Of a stretch of 64,000 bases of DNA, positions 32,392-41,137 are shown in pieces. The position numbers and the translations under genes are program-made. The DNA comes from CAYWVO01 sp964461835. GTDB taxonomy: Bacteria; Zixibacteria; MSB-5A5; WJJR01; JAJRUJ01. The notes beneath the pieces are model-generated. The model ran no database searches, was not told the origin of the DNA, and saw only the letters and a list, made by a program, of their open reading frames with translations. The stretch spans positions 1 through 64,000 of the forward strand of contig CAYWVO010000002.1 of assembly GCA_964461835.1 (NCBI GenBank), read 5' to 3'. Each line of letters starts with the position of its first letter. The stretch's first letter is position 1.

Positions 32392-32807
32392 AAGTTGCTG
32401 GTTTTCGTCGGTTCTTCGGGCTAGGTTATAGGGAGGAGGACAGATGTTCTAAACCAACCATTTTGGAAGAGGAAATCTGGCCGGGTGGCCCACCCGACGT
32501 TGGGGAGTGTTGAAAGAGGATGGTGTCGAAACTATTTCCCCACACTTCCACCACCCCTGGACCCCAGCCTCCGCTGGGGTGACAAAGCAGGGCTCAGGGG
32601 TTTCGACCTGCATTGTACAATGAATCTACTGAAACGGCAAGCCGTGGTGCACCCGCGGTGTGTAGTATCTTGAAAATCGATCATCAACCCCAAATGAAGC
32701 CCGCCCGCGGCGGACCAAGTTTGGGGTTGCCACCCTTTCCGCACGGTTCCTTCCCATGACTTGCTCGGCGCTGTTCGTTATACTATAACTGAGGCAGGAG
32801 GGACATC
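32392..32807. other. Intergenic region containing a REP relative
   Basis: About 415 bp without a supported gene. It holds a GTAG-family REP relative at 32525-32610 and an inverted segment near 32691-32725 (AACCCCAAATGAAGC, TTTGGGGTT). An AGGAGGGACATC site at the end serves the thioesterase gene. Confidence 0.5.
32525..32610 (-). repeat. REP-family palindrome carrying a second hairpin inside it
   Basis: Outer arms GTCGAAAC and GTTTCGAC with the CTCAGGGG shoulder are those of the REP family, but the element is 86 bp long. The extra sequence includes another palindrome with stem CCCCAGC 32562-32568 / GCTGGGG 32573-32579. The terminal tetranucleotide reads GCAG instead of GTAG on the minus strand. 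Confidence 0.7.
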
Positions 32808-33245
32808 ATGTTGAAGGAAGTGGGCAAATATTCCGGCTGTTTTGTTTGTGGGGATAAAAACCCGGCCGGGTTGCAGGTTAAATTCTACGCCGATGAGAAT
32901 GGCGCGATCGGCGAATACACTGCTCAGGAGCAATTTCAGGGATATCACGGCATTCTGCACGGCGGGATCACCGCTGCCCTGCTGGATGAGATCATGATCA
33001 AGGCGGTCTTCGCACTGGATGTTGTCGTGGTGACCGCCGAGATGACGGCACGTTTCAAACGGCCCATTCGCACCGGCCAAAAGGTTACCTTTGCCGCCAA
33101 GATCGTAAATCGTCGGGGGCGTATCTATGAAACCGAAGGGGAGGGACGACTCGAGGACGGTACCGTGGTGGCCTCGGCAACGGGCAAATATTTACTTGTT
33201 CAGAAAGATTTCGAAGACGAGTTGGGCCAAAGTCTCGGCACTTGA
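32808..33245 (+). CDS. PaaI-type hotdog-fold thioesterase
   Basis: The 145-residue protein has the hotdog motif GILHGGITAALLDEIM, in which the HGG segment and the acidic residue of the central helix form the active site of acyl-CoA thioesterases. An N-terminal CFVCGDKNPAGLQV is typical of this subgroup. The substrate cannot be predicted. ATG 32808 has GGAGGG about 8 bp upstream. It is apparently monocistronic. Confidence 0.85.
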   Translation: MLKEVGKYSGCFVCGDKNPAGLQVKFYADENGAIGEYTAQEQFQGYHGILHGGITAALLDEIMIKAVFALDVVVVTAEMTARFKRPIRTGQKVTFAAKIVNRRGRIYETEGEGRLEDGTVVASATGKYLLVQKDFEDELGQSLGT

Positions 33246-33448
33246 CCTGCAATGAGTAGGCAATCCCTTGCGAACTCAGCGGAAACCCGCCGGGCAACCA
33301 CGGACCATCCGATCCACCGTCGGCATCATAAGTCCCCAAACGACAAAGAGTAATAATCTGGCAGGGGATCTGATCACGTGCACGCCGCCCGTGGCATTCA
33401 GCGGCATCACATTTGCAGCAACTTCGGTTATGAGAAGGAGTTGCCGCG

Positions 33449-33928
33449 ATGCATTGTTATGTCTATGGGAAAATGCTCGAAGCCGACAGTAGAACCAAAC
33501 GTGGGATTGTGGCCTTTGCCGTTCCGGATCTCGGAATCCTATTCAAAAGCAATTTCAGCGGCTGGCAGATCGAATGTGAATATATGGCGCTCTTAACCTT
33601 TCTCCGTTTTGTTGAAAAGAACCCCAAGGTGTTCGCGCACAATAGGATTGAGATTCTCTCCAGCTCGGCCTCCCTGGTGTTTGATGCGACCGGCAAAGCC
33701 CCCCGTCATGTCCGGGCACGCAAGTTCAAGAAAACCGTCGAGCATTTCCGCAAAAAAATCCCCTTTTCCCTGCATTGGATTGCCGAGCAGGATAACCCGA
33801 CGCTCGAGGGAGTCTTTGACCTGCCACCGCTCTCCTCGCCGCCGGCGATCAATCATCCGCTGGTGCAATCTCCCGATGCGTCGGATCGGAAGCCCGGCGC
33901 TGAGTTTGGCCAATCTCGAGCGGATTGA
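33449..33928 (+). CDS. Hypothetical protein, possible RNase H-like fold
   Basis: The 159-residue frame has normal codon use. It starts MHCYVYGKMLEADSRTKRG, continues with ECEYMALLTFLRFVEKNP and later IPFSLHWIAEQDNPTLEG. The order strand, E-containing helix, strand, then HWIAEQDN faintly recalls RNase H-type proteins (E-helix and W-x-P-x-x-x-N), but the catalytic acids are not convincingly present. The last 30 residues are polar and low in structure. No family is recognised. Confidence 0.5.
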   Translation: MHCYVYGKMLEADSRTKRGIVAFAVPDLGILFKSNFSGWQIECEYMALLTFLRFVEKNPKVFAHNRIEILSSSASLVFDATGKAPRHVRARKFKKTVEHFRKKIPFSLHWIAEQDNPTLEGVFDLPPLSSPPAINHPLVQSPDASDRKPGAEFGQSRAD

Positions 33929-34108
33929 AGTATCACGATCGGTGGATTACACTGTTCACGTCGCCATTGTCTTGCCAAAAAAAGATTAGTAAGCCATTTC
34001 GGGCGTACACTTTTTCGACCGATGACGTATATGAATACTATAAGGACGTGGAATGAGTTTCTCGGTGGATACAGGTATGGAGAATTTGCAGAGGGGAGAG
34101 GACGTGCA

Positions 34109-35233
34109 GTGAGAAACACAGCAGGCATAGTATTCATTTTCGTTTTTCACTTTTTCCTGACGGCACATCTTATTCAAGCAGAATCACAATGGATTACCCA
34201 CGATCCGGGCGAGCGGGCGATGGTCAATGCGGCAGGGCAAGTGGTGACCGCTGCCAAACGCGCCGTGCGATTTTATGATGCTGATGGTAATGCTGCGGCG
34301 ACAATTCGTCTGAAAGGGAACGAAGTCGTCAACCTGCCCGCCGGGGGCGGCGAGGTCGTGGGAATTACGCGTTATCATGACCATTCACCGACTACCCTCA
34401 AGCCGGTGGCATTTGAATTATACGATCTTTCCGGCACCCGGCAATTTCGGCTGACGAAACCGCAGTTTACCTCAGTCATCGTTTCGCCGACTGGCAATGC
34501 AATTGTTGGGCATGATGGTGTCGAAGGACTGGCCAAATCAACCCTGCGGTTTTATGATGCCTCCGGCACCGAGAGTAAGACTATCACGATCGAACGATTC
34601 CAGGGGGGACGGTTCTCCGCAGATGGATCGGTATTCGTGTATCGGACTGCGACCGAGGGGGTGCTTGCCTATTCGGCTGACGGGACGCCCCTGGCGCATT
34701 TTGGGGCGGGTTCGTTGTATGAAATGTCATCTGATGGCTCCGTCTTCGCCATTTGGCAAGACCAGTCACTACGCTGTTACCGGGACGGCAAACGCATACA
34801 GACAATCCCAACTGATGAAATCGTGCGCGCTCTTGCAGTCTCCCCTCAGGGTGATTTGGTAGGATGGGTCGGGACCGATCGTGGCGCGGTGTATACCCTC
34901 GGCGACACCATCGCGCAAACATACCTTGAGCTACCTAATGCCGGTGAAAATTTCCGTTCACTGGCGATCAGCGATGCTCAGGAATTCATTGCCGTTGGTG
35001 TGGACAGTAGCGCCGGTCGGTCGGTACCGGTAGAAAAACGTCATACGCGTGGCTTCGTGCGCATTTTTGATCTCAAGGGTAACTTGCGGCAAGAGGAAAA
35101 GTACAGCTACGAGGTCTGGAATGCCTGGACCCCGGGGGTGCGTTTTGTTGATTGGCAACAACGGCTGGCCGTAATCCTGCGCACCGGCATACATTTCATC
35201 CCGTTGCCGCCCCTGGAGGCATCGGGCCGATAA
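34109..35233 (+). CDS. Exported beta-propeller-like protein
   Basis: From GTG 34109 (GGGGAG about 10 bp upstream) the 374-residue protein begins with a signal peptide (IVFIFVFHFFLTAHLIQA) and then repeated blade-like units: AVRFYDADGNAAATIRL, STLRFYDASGTESKTI, GVLAYSADGTPLAHF, RFSADGSVFV, GFVRIFDLKGNLRQEE. The pattern of short strands and [FY]D.[DS]G turns is that of WD40/YVTN-like propellers. Such proteins are often scaffolds or ligand binders; the function here is unknown. Longer versions of the frame start at 34022. Confidence 0.7.
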   Translation: MRNTAGIVFIFVFHFFLTAHLIQAESQWITHDPGERAMVNAAGQVVTAAKRAVRFYDADGNAAATIRLKGNEVVNLPAGGGEVVGITRYHDHSPTTLKPVAFELYDLSGTRQFRLTKPQFTSVIVSPTGNAIVGHDGVEGLAKSTLRFYDASGTESKTITIERFQGGRFSADGSVFVYRTATEGVLAYSADGTPLAHFGAGSLYEMSSDGSVFAIWQDQSLRCYRDGKRIQTIPTDEIVRALAVSPQGDLVGWVGTDRGAVYTLGDTIAQTYLELPNAGENFRSLAISDAQEFIAVGVDSSAGRSVPVEKRHTRGFVRIFDLKGNLRQEEKYSYEVWNAWTPGVRFVDWQQRLAVILRTGIHFIPLPPLEASGR

Positions 35234-35252
35234 ATACTTTTGCGTGGAAACA

Positions 35253-36749
35253 TCAAGGCGGGGTGATGACTCCCCGTATGGCCGTTGCTGCTACAGTCCG
35301 GATTCCCGCAAACCACAATCGGCGAGACTTCTTAATCACGCTTTTCAAATTTTCCGGTGGCCGGGTGCTTAACACATCTCCCTGACCGAGAAATTTATCT
35401 AGATCGATATTGACGGAAACCCGGCGGTCAACGATCGATGCCCCGGCGGTGACCAGCCGTTCGAGCCAGCCGCGTCGATGGCTGTCGAAGATCGTCGATG
35501 CCGAGACGGGCATGACAAAAACGGTGACATTGGTCGGAATGTGATACCCGCTTAATATTTCGGCGGCGTAAGCGATTTCGTACGGGAGTGCATCGGGTCC
35601 AATGATGATGGTTTCGATTTCGTTGCCGGCGGCATCCTCACCACTGTGGATCGACCAGGAACCGTCGAAAACGCCCACCCGCACATCTTTCAGCCGGCTT
35701 TCCAACAGAAATTCGCGATCATAGTGCGCACCACGGTCGGGAAAGGCCTTGATAAATTTAGCCTTCATGTTACGGGGGAAATGCTTGCGAATGACTTCAT
35801 CAAATGGACAGATCGCGGCCGCCGCACCGAAAGCCGTTGCCAATTGCGTTAATTTTATCTTGCGATCGATCGTGAGCCGTTCGACCGTAGTTCCCTCAAA
35901 CTCCAGTACCGCGTCCTGCCATTCGGCAGCGGGGTAACGGTTGAGTAAGTCGAGGAAGCGATCCTCGACACACGCGCGGTGGCTGGCCTGACGGGCGAAT
36001 TCCACTTTGCAGATTGCTTTCGGTTGTTCCAGATTTTCCCCGAGGCAGAGTGCGGCGATTCCTCCCAATCCCCCCAATTCATGCGCGCAACCGGAAATCG
36101 TTTCTCCGGGACGGATGATGCGATTTTCGATAAGTTGCCAGTCGGTGCGGCCAAAGAGACAGTCACCCCAGAGCGACTGCCCGACCGGCGGCCGCATGAG
36201 TTTGGTGTCGGCGTGATCCGGGCAATTGCCGTCCTGATGCATCCCCAACCCCGAATACAATTCAAAGAGCCCGGTCCCCGATTTCGGACCATTATGCTCG
36301 CGGAAATGCCAGTCCGGTGTCAGTTGTCCGTCGGTGGAATTCTGTGCCATGCGGCGCCAGAGTTTTAGCGTGGTCGGCGCGGGGGCGCTCCCTTTGGCAC
36401 GGCCGGCAATTGCGGCATTATCCATCGCCGCGGTAAACCTCAATTCCAACTGTTCCAGCTTCAGATGAGTGGGCTTTTCTGAGATACCGTATTTGCGCCG
36501 CCAAGAGTAAAACGCGACCTTGGAGAGATTCAATTCCCGGCCGGCTTTGAAATCGTCCCCGTGTCGCAGCCAGGCTTCTTCGATTTCTTTGCGGGAGAAT
36601 TTCGGCGCCGAATATGGCGGAATCTTCTTTTTGCGTCGCCAGTAGGCGACCAGGTACTCGGGGACACCACCGAGGGCCTCGCCAATCTTTTTGTCGGTCT
36701 TGTATTGCTTTTGCAGTTTAAGCAGGTCTTTCTTTCGCGGAATTTTCAT
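35253..36749 (-). CDS. Tandem HTH fused to an aconitase/LeuC-like domain lacking cluster cysteines
   Basis: The 498-residue protein begins with two similar helix-turn-helix-like units (about 7-45, EYLVAYWRRKKKIPP; 50-90, KVAFYSWRRKYGIS). From about residue 185 it follows the LeuC/aconitase order: RPGETISGCAHELGG in place of the GDSHT segment, KVEFARQASHRACVED, LTIDRKIKLTQLATAFGAAA, IGPDALPYE where GSCTNGR is expected, VFVMPVSASTIFDSHR, SVNIDLDKFLG where the GCGPCLG cysteines are expected, and TVAATAIRGVITPP. All three [4Fe-4S] ligands are therefore missing, and the swivel domain is absent. I infer a catalytically dead, DNA-binding aconitase-fold regulator. It is convergent with the propeller gene. 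Confidence 0.7.
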   Translation of the reverse strand: MKIPRKKDLLKLQKQYKTDKKIGEALGGVPEYLVAYWRRKKKIPPYSAPKFSRKEIEEAWLRHGDDFKAGRELNLSKVAFYSWRRKYGISEKPTHLKLEQLELRFTAAMDNAAIAGRAKGSAPAPTTLKLWRRMAQNSTDGQLTPDWHFREHNGPKSGTGLFELYSGLGMHQDGNCPDHADTKLMRPPVGQSLWGDCLFGRTDWQLIENRIIRPGETISGCAHELGGLGGIAALCLGENLEQPKAICKVEFARQASHRACVEDRFLDLLNRYPAAEWQDAVLEFEGTTVERLTIDRKIKLTQLATAFGAAAAICPFDEVIRKHFPRNMKAKFIKAFPDRGAHYDREFLLESRLKDVRVGVFDGSWSIHSGEDAAGNEIETIIIGPDALPYEIAYAAEILSGYHIPTNVTVFVMPVSASTIFDSHRRGWLERLVTAGASIVDRRVSVNIDLDKFLGQGDVLSTRPPENLKSVIKKSRRLWFAGIRTVAATAIRGVITPP

Positions 36750-36944
36750 GATACCTCAAGCCGGCTACCCGTGCAGCCTTACGCATCATCCCGTCATAAG
36801 TTCGACCACCACCGGAATGATAAGATACTAAAATACATGGTGCAGTTCAAGAATTTGTCCGACAAAGACATGCGTCGAGCAAACAAGTGTCGACGATTGT
36901 TGGCCGTAGGTTCTTATCCGATTATGGCTTAGCTTGGTTGAGGC

Positions 36945-37439
36945 TCAGGTTTCTTCCGGTTTGGCGAACCCAAGTCGCAATCGCTCGTACACCATCGGCA
37001 GATCGACGGAATTCACCCGGGTATCAAACAACGCAGGCATGAAATTGGTATCCCCGATCCAGCGGGGGACGATATGCAGATGCAGATGATCGCGGATCCC
37101 CGCACCGCCGGCCGGGCCGAAATTGAATCCCATATTCAGTCCCTGCGGTTGCAGGCGTTCCATGATCACAACCTGGCTGAGTGAGGCTAATTCGATCAAT
37201 TCAGCGCGCTCGTCCGGCGTCAGTTTATCGAGCGTACTGATGTGCCGGTTGGGAACAATCATGATATGTCCGGTATTGTACGGGTAGAGGTTCATGATAA
37301 TGATGTTCTTGGTTCCCCGGTGGAGGATAAGGTCCTCTTTATCGGAGTTTCGGCGTATCCGATTACAGAACACGCAACCTTTCTCGCGTTTGCCGAGGAT
37401 ATACTCGGTCCGCCAGGGAGCATAAATACTCTCATTCAT
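36945..37439 (-). CDS. HIT-family nucleotide hydrolase/transferase
   Basis: The 164-residue protein has the Fhit/galactose-1-phosphate-uridylyltransferase-like HIT fold: CVFCNRIRRN (zinc-type Cys pair), PYNTGHIMIVPNRHI and the catalytic triad HLHLHIVPRW. Such proteins act on AMP-linked substrates such as diadenosine polyphosphates. The start at 37439 overlaps the rmuC stop by 4 bp, so the two are co-translated. The physiological substrate is unknown. Confidence 0.93.
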   Translation of the reverse strand: MNESIYAPWRTEYILGKREKGCVFCNRIRRNSDKEDLILHRGTKNIIIMNLYPYNTGHIMIVPNRHISTLDKLTPDERAELIELASLSQVVIMERLQPQGLNMGFNFGPAGGAGIRDHLHLHIVPRWIGDTNFMPALFDTRVNSVDLPMVYERLRLGFAKPEET

Positions 37440-38488
37440 GACTGATCTCCGAGATTGAACAAATCAGACGATTGATCTGATTCCACGGATTTCGCCTGGT
37501 CCGCCGGAGCGTTGGCAGCGGCGACCGACCGCCGCATACGAATCGTCACATCGCGGCATTTCTGCGTCGCATTGATGACCATGGTTCCGCCGCGCCCCAA
37601 CTGGTCATCGATCGTTTTTTCCAGTTCATTCAATAATGTGTCCAGCGCCCCCAGATGCCCTTTGACCTTTTCCATGTTCAAACGCTGGCCGAAGCGCAGG
37701 ATCAACCCGTAGATGGCCAGTAACATCGGGATGGCATTCGAGTAGGGCATAAGCAGCACACCCTGTTTGAATGCTTCGTAGTGAATCCCGCCAGCGACCG
37801 TATATACCGGATCGGGGAGTGCCGCCACGGCCAGTGGAACGGTCTTCTCCGGGTCGATATATTTGGCGATATCCCGCGTAATGCGCAGCACTCTACTCTC
37901 TGCCTGCTTACGCAGGCGGGTTGCCTCGTCGGGATCGCTTACTTTGTCCAATCGTTCAACCAGTTCCGGTTCCGGCCATTTGGAGTCAATCGGCAACACC
38001 CGGTCATCGGGCAGCCGCAAGGCAAACTCTACCACGCCGTTACCCAGATGAAAATTGGTCGCCAGCAACCAGGCGGGAAAGGCGGCCAGTTGCTCATGCA
38101 AAAGATACTCGCCTTTCTTGCCGCGTGAGGAGGCGCCCATCAAGACCCGATGCAGCCGCTCCAGCAACTCCTGGCTCTTGCCGCCGGATTGTGAAACGCC
38201 GCTGAGCTGCTGGGTGATGCCGTCAATGGTGCGGCGTGTTTCCGAGAGATACTCCTGCATGCTGCGACGTTGTTCTCCGCCGGCCGCCAGGCGCTCACGC
38301 ACATCGTTTAATCCTTCCGGAACATCCACCAGTCGGTTTAGTGCCACCCGGTGTTCCGCCAGGGTCTCCAGAATCGTGTCAATCCGGGGGTCGGGTTCAA
38401 CCGGTGGAGCCGGTTTGGCCAGTCGTAATCCCAGATAAAGGATCACGATAATGAGAAGGCAAAGTAGTGCAGCAATGACATATTCCAT
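37436..38488 (-). CDS. rmuC: DNA recombination protein RmuC homologue
   Basis: The 350-residue protein has an N-terminal membrane anchor (VIAALLCLLIIVILYLGL), a coiled-coil region (about 30-120) and the RmuC nuclease-like core with SSRGKKGEYLLHEQLAAF, LPDDRVLPIDSKWPEP and TVPLAVAALPDPVY. RmuC limits inversion at short inverted repeats, a pointed association in a repeat-rich genome. I chose the ATG at 38488, which opens the membrane anchor; an upstream in-frame extension to 38620 has no family features. HIT follows with overlap. Confidence 0.88.
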   Translation of the reverse strand: MEYVIAALLCLLIIVILYLGLRLAKPAPPVEPDPRIDTILETLAEHRVALNRLVDVPEGLNDVRERLAAGGEQRRSMQEYLSETRRTIDGITQQLSGVSQSGGKSQELLERLHRVLMGASSRGKKGEYLLHEQLAAFPAWLLATNFHLGNGVVEFALRLPDDRVLPIDSKWPEPELVERLDKVSDPDEATRLRKQAESRVLRITRDIAKYIDPEKTVPLAVAALPDPVYTVAGGIHYEAFKQGVLLMPYSNAIPMLLAIYGLILRFGQRLNMEKVKGHLGALDTLLNELEKTIDDQLGRGGTMVINATQKCRDVTIRMRRSVAAANAPADQAKSVESDQSSDLFNLGDQS

Positions 38489-38588
38489 GCGTTCCACCCG
38501 GAGATCATATGTCCCCAGCCTGGGTACAGACTTGTGATAACATACACAAAAACCGATGGTCAGGACAATGACTACCGTACAACGGGTG

Positions 38589-39962
38589 TTATCTTGTTGA
38601 CAGCCGGGCGACAACCTCAATATGCGCCGTATGGGGAAACATATCTACGGCGATTATCCGATCCAACGAATACACTGATTCGCAAAGCATTTGCAAATCG
38701 CGCGCCAGTGTGGCCGGATTACACGAGACGTACACGAGTTTCGGGACCTGAAGTGCACATAAGCGCTTGACCACTTTGGGATGCAAGCCGGCGCGCGGCG
38801 GGTCGGTGATGACCAGATCAAATGTCGACCCATTGTCCAAACATTCCTGCAAGTAGTTTTTAGCATCGCGACAGATGAAGGTGCAAATGTTGATTCCATT
38901 GGCCTTCGCCGTTTCTCGCGCCGCCCGGACCGCCTCCGAGACGATTTCTACTCCGGTGACTCGTTTGACCGATTGCGCAACCAGGAGAGAGATAGCCCCC
39001 GCCCCGGAGTACAGGTCAAGTACGGCATCATCGGGGGAGCATTCGGCAAACTCAAGTGCGGTCCGAAAAAGTTGTTCGGCCTGTCTGGTGTTGGTTTGAA
39101 AAAATGATGTTGGGCCCAGGGTAAAGGTCAATCCTGAGAGTTGTTCAGTGAAAGTTTCGTCACCGATCCAGATATCCGCCATTTCCCCGACCGCAATTTG
39201 GGCCGGCGTATCGTTGATTGTTCGAAGAACGGTTTTAATTGATGGGATATGATCAACCAACTGCTCGGCCCACTGATTTCCCTCTGACAGCTCCCCGGCG
39301 GTAGTGACCAGATTGACCAAAATCTCTCCCGTGGCCTGACCGATACGCACCACCAGAAAACGGAGGAAGCCGGTACGATGTCGGGAATGGTATGGCTCGT
39401 ATGGTGTTGAGGCGAAAAAGGAACGTGTCACTTCAACAATCTCCGCAAATTCGGGTGGGGGGAGGTAGCATTCCTGCAAATCAAAGACCTGCCAGTAGCG
39501 GCCGCGCGGATGTAACCCTACGGCATTGTTTTTCTCCGTGTCCTGCCCGAACGCAAATTCCATTTTGTTGCGGTACCCGAAGATATCCGGGCAGGGGAGG
39601 ATCGTGACCGGGCCCGGATCGGGCAATCCTCCCAATCGGATCAGATGATTGCGAAGCTGTTCCGCTTTAAACGCCAGTTGTTTTTCATACCGCAAATGTT
39701 GGAGCTTGCATCCGCCGCAATGCCCGAAGTGCCGGCAGCTTGCCGGGATACGATCCGGCGACGGCTCTTTAACCTCGGTGACGACGGCTTCCAAATGTCG
39801 CCGTTTTCGCTTAAAGACACGCGCCTCGACCACATCTCCCGGTAAACCACCGTCGACAAACACGACCATGCCGTCGTGGTCACCGATGCCTCGGCCCTGG
39901 AATGCCAGATCAGTGATCGGGACGGTAATCGTATCACCCGGTTTTGGCAGGGTGGCATTCAT
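38589..39962 (-). CDS. RNA m5U methyltransferase (RumA/RlmD/TrmA family)
   Basis: The 457-residue protein has an N-terminal TRAM RNA-binding domain (ITDLAFQGRGIGDHDG), a Cys cluster CRHFGHCGGCKLQH likely binding a [4Fe-4S] cluster, and a SAM methyltransferase with VLDLYSGAGAISLL, ITDPPRAGLHPKVVK and VYVSCNPATLARDL containing the catalytic cysteine. It makes 5-methyluridine in 23S rRNA or tRNA; the exact site (U1939, U747 or U54) cannot be told. It is on the same strand as rmuC, about 100 bp upstream of it. Confidence 0.92.
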   Translation of the reverse strand: MNATLPKPGDTITVPITDLAFQGRGIGDHDGMVVFVDGGLPGDVVEARVFKRKRRHLEAVVTEVKEPSPDRIPASCRHFGHCGGCKLQHLRYEKQLAFKAEQLRNHLIRLGGLPDPGPVTILPCPDIFGYRNKMEFAFGQDTEKNNAVGLHPRGRYWQVFDLQECYLPPPEFAEIVEVTRSFFASTPYEPYHSRHRTGFLRFLVVRIGQATGEILVNLVTTAGELSEGNQWAEQLVDHIPSIKTVLRTINDTPAQIAVGEMADIWIGDETFTEQLSGLTFTLGPTSFFQTNTRQAEQLFRTALEFAECSPDDAVLDLYSGAGAISLLVAQSVKRVTGVEIVSEAVRAARETAKANGINICTFICRDAKNYLQECLDNGSTFDLVITDPPRAGLHPKVVKRLCALQVPKLVYVSCNPATLARDLQMLCESVYSLDRIIAVDMFPHTAHIEVVARLSTR

Positions 39963-40015
39963 ATACTAAAGTACAAAACCTCAAGATTATCAGAATAAGG
40001 TGAAGGAGGAGAACG

Positions 40016-40957
40016 TCATCGCCATTCGGTCTTCGGTCCCACACCCAAGAAATATACTTCAGCGGGTTTTAGCAGTTTGTCAAAGGGCTTTCCGAGAAAA
40101 CGGCCGATTTCGGCCGGTGAAGTCCCCAGATGAAAATAGAACTGGCGATCGATGGGGACATCACCGGCGAATGCACCCGGTGGATGATGCGTGGAATACC
40201 CCAGACCCAGGACGATAGGGTTGTAGCGATTGTCGGAAATTCGCCAGGTCAGCCAATAAATGTAATCGTCGTATTCAGACATATTTTGAGCCAGCACCCG
40301 ATCTTTCCCAGAGAAAAACTGCGGTTTGACCGACACCTTGAAATCCCATCGGGGGTTTGTCTGTCCGGCACGGAACCACGCCAGACCAACGCCCAGGAAA
40401 TCCGCCACCAGATCGGTTAGGCCGAATCCCTGCTCCGGATTGTAAGCGTCCATCGGGAACTCAACGAAGGCCATGTACAGGGCCGCATGTATTGCACCAG
40501 TGCGCGCGGCGGCATCCGCCGAGAGGCCGCTCCAGCGATACCCGGTGTGGGCCAGTTGGGTCAACTTATACGCGATGAGCAGATGGCTGACCTCATCGGA
40601 GAAAGCCAGGTAGTCCCCCTGGAGTTCATCCTTAAAATGGAACTTCCCGCGCGCGTCGCCCCACAATTCGGTGGCTTTTCGATAGGCAACATACCCCTGA
40701 GTCAACGCCAGACCCTCCCAGAGCGCCAGCCGGGTGAGGGACGGACCACGCGTGGGTCGCCACATCTGTTGCCAGAATGATTGCGGGGGCGGTTGCGACG
40801 GTGACTTGAGCCGCAACGATGCTGGTTCTGCCCTGTCAAAAAGCCGGGCGTCGGCGATGGCGCCCTGAGTGGTGTCCGGCGCATCTGCTTCGCCCCAACA
40901 TGCTGTCGATACCGCGAGAAGTAAGACAAATGCGGCAACTGGTCTAATGAAACTCAT
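40016..40957 (-). CDS. DUF2279-family exported protein
   Basis: From the ATG at 40957 (MSFIRPVAAFVLLLAVSTA, signal peptide) the 313-residue protein contains WGDARGKFHFKDELQGDYL and SDEVSHLLIAYKLTQL, the conserved block of DUF2279/YfiM-like outer-membrane-associated proteins. A middle helix-rich stretch (AFVEFPMDAYNPEQGFG) is also typical. The function is unknown. GGTGG lies about 5 bp before this start; a frame open to 40987 is less likely. Confidence 0.75.
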   Translation of the reverse strand: MSFIRPVAAFVLLLAVSTACWGEADAPDTTQGAIADARLFDRAEPASLRLKSPSQPPPQSFWQQMWRPTRGPSLTRLALWEGLALTQGYVAYRKATELWGDARGKFHFKDELQGDYLAFSDEVSHLLIAYKLTQLAHTGYRWSGLSADAAARTGAIHAALYMAFVEFPMDAYNPEQGFGLTDLVADFLGVGLAWFRAGQTNPRWDFKVSVKPQFFSGKDRVLAQNMSEYDDYIYWLTWRISDNRYNPIVLGLGYSTHHPPGAFAGDVPIDRQFYFHLGTSPAEIGRFLGKPFDKLLKPAEVYFLGVGPKTEWR

Positions 40958-41107
40958 CACTTCCACCCTCATCCGCAATATCCGCAAATTGTCGCAATTG
41001 TCAAAGGATTTGGCGTACGATGGGGGCCAATATTGGTTACCAATCTCCCGTCATTGCAAGAAATTAAAATTGAAATTGCGGGTTATTGTTTGTAAATAGG
41101 AGGTTTC

Positions 41108-41137
41108 GTGTCGATTAAACGTATGGAAGCGTTATGA
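41108..41137 (+). CDS. Nine-codon leader ORF overlapping the corA start
   Basis: A strong AGGAGG at 41099-41104 is followed by GTG 41108, encoding VSIKRMEAL and ending TGA at 41135-41137, which overlaps the corA ATG (41134-41136). corA cannot begin upstream because its own frame is closed by a TAA just before. The strong ribosome site therefore serves this leader peptide, with corA probably translated by coupling. A short leader (corL) is known ahead of corA in Salmonella; this one need not be related. Confidence 0.5.
   Translation: MSIKRMEAL

Noticed and set aside
33262..33330. Riboswitch of the SAM or cobalamin type (GGAAACCCGCCGGGCAACC)
   Set aside because: The resemblance to conserved riboswitch segments is partial, the helices cannot be completed, and the downstream gene gives no support.
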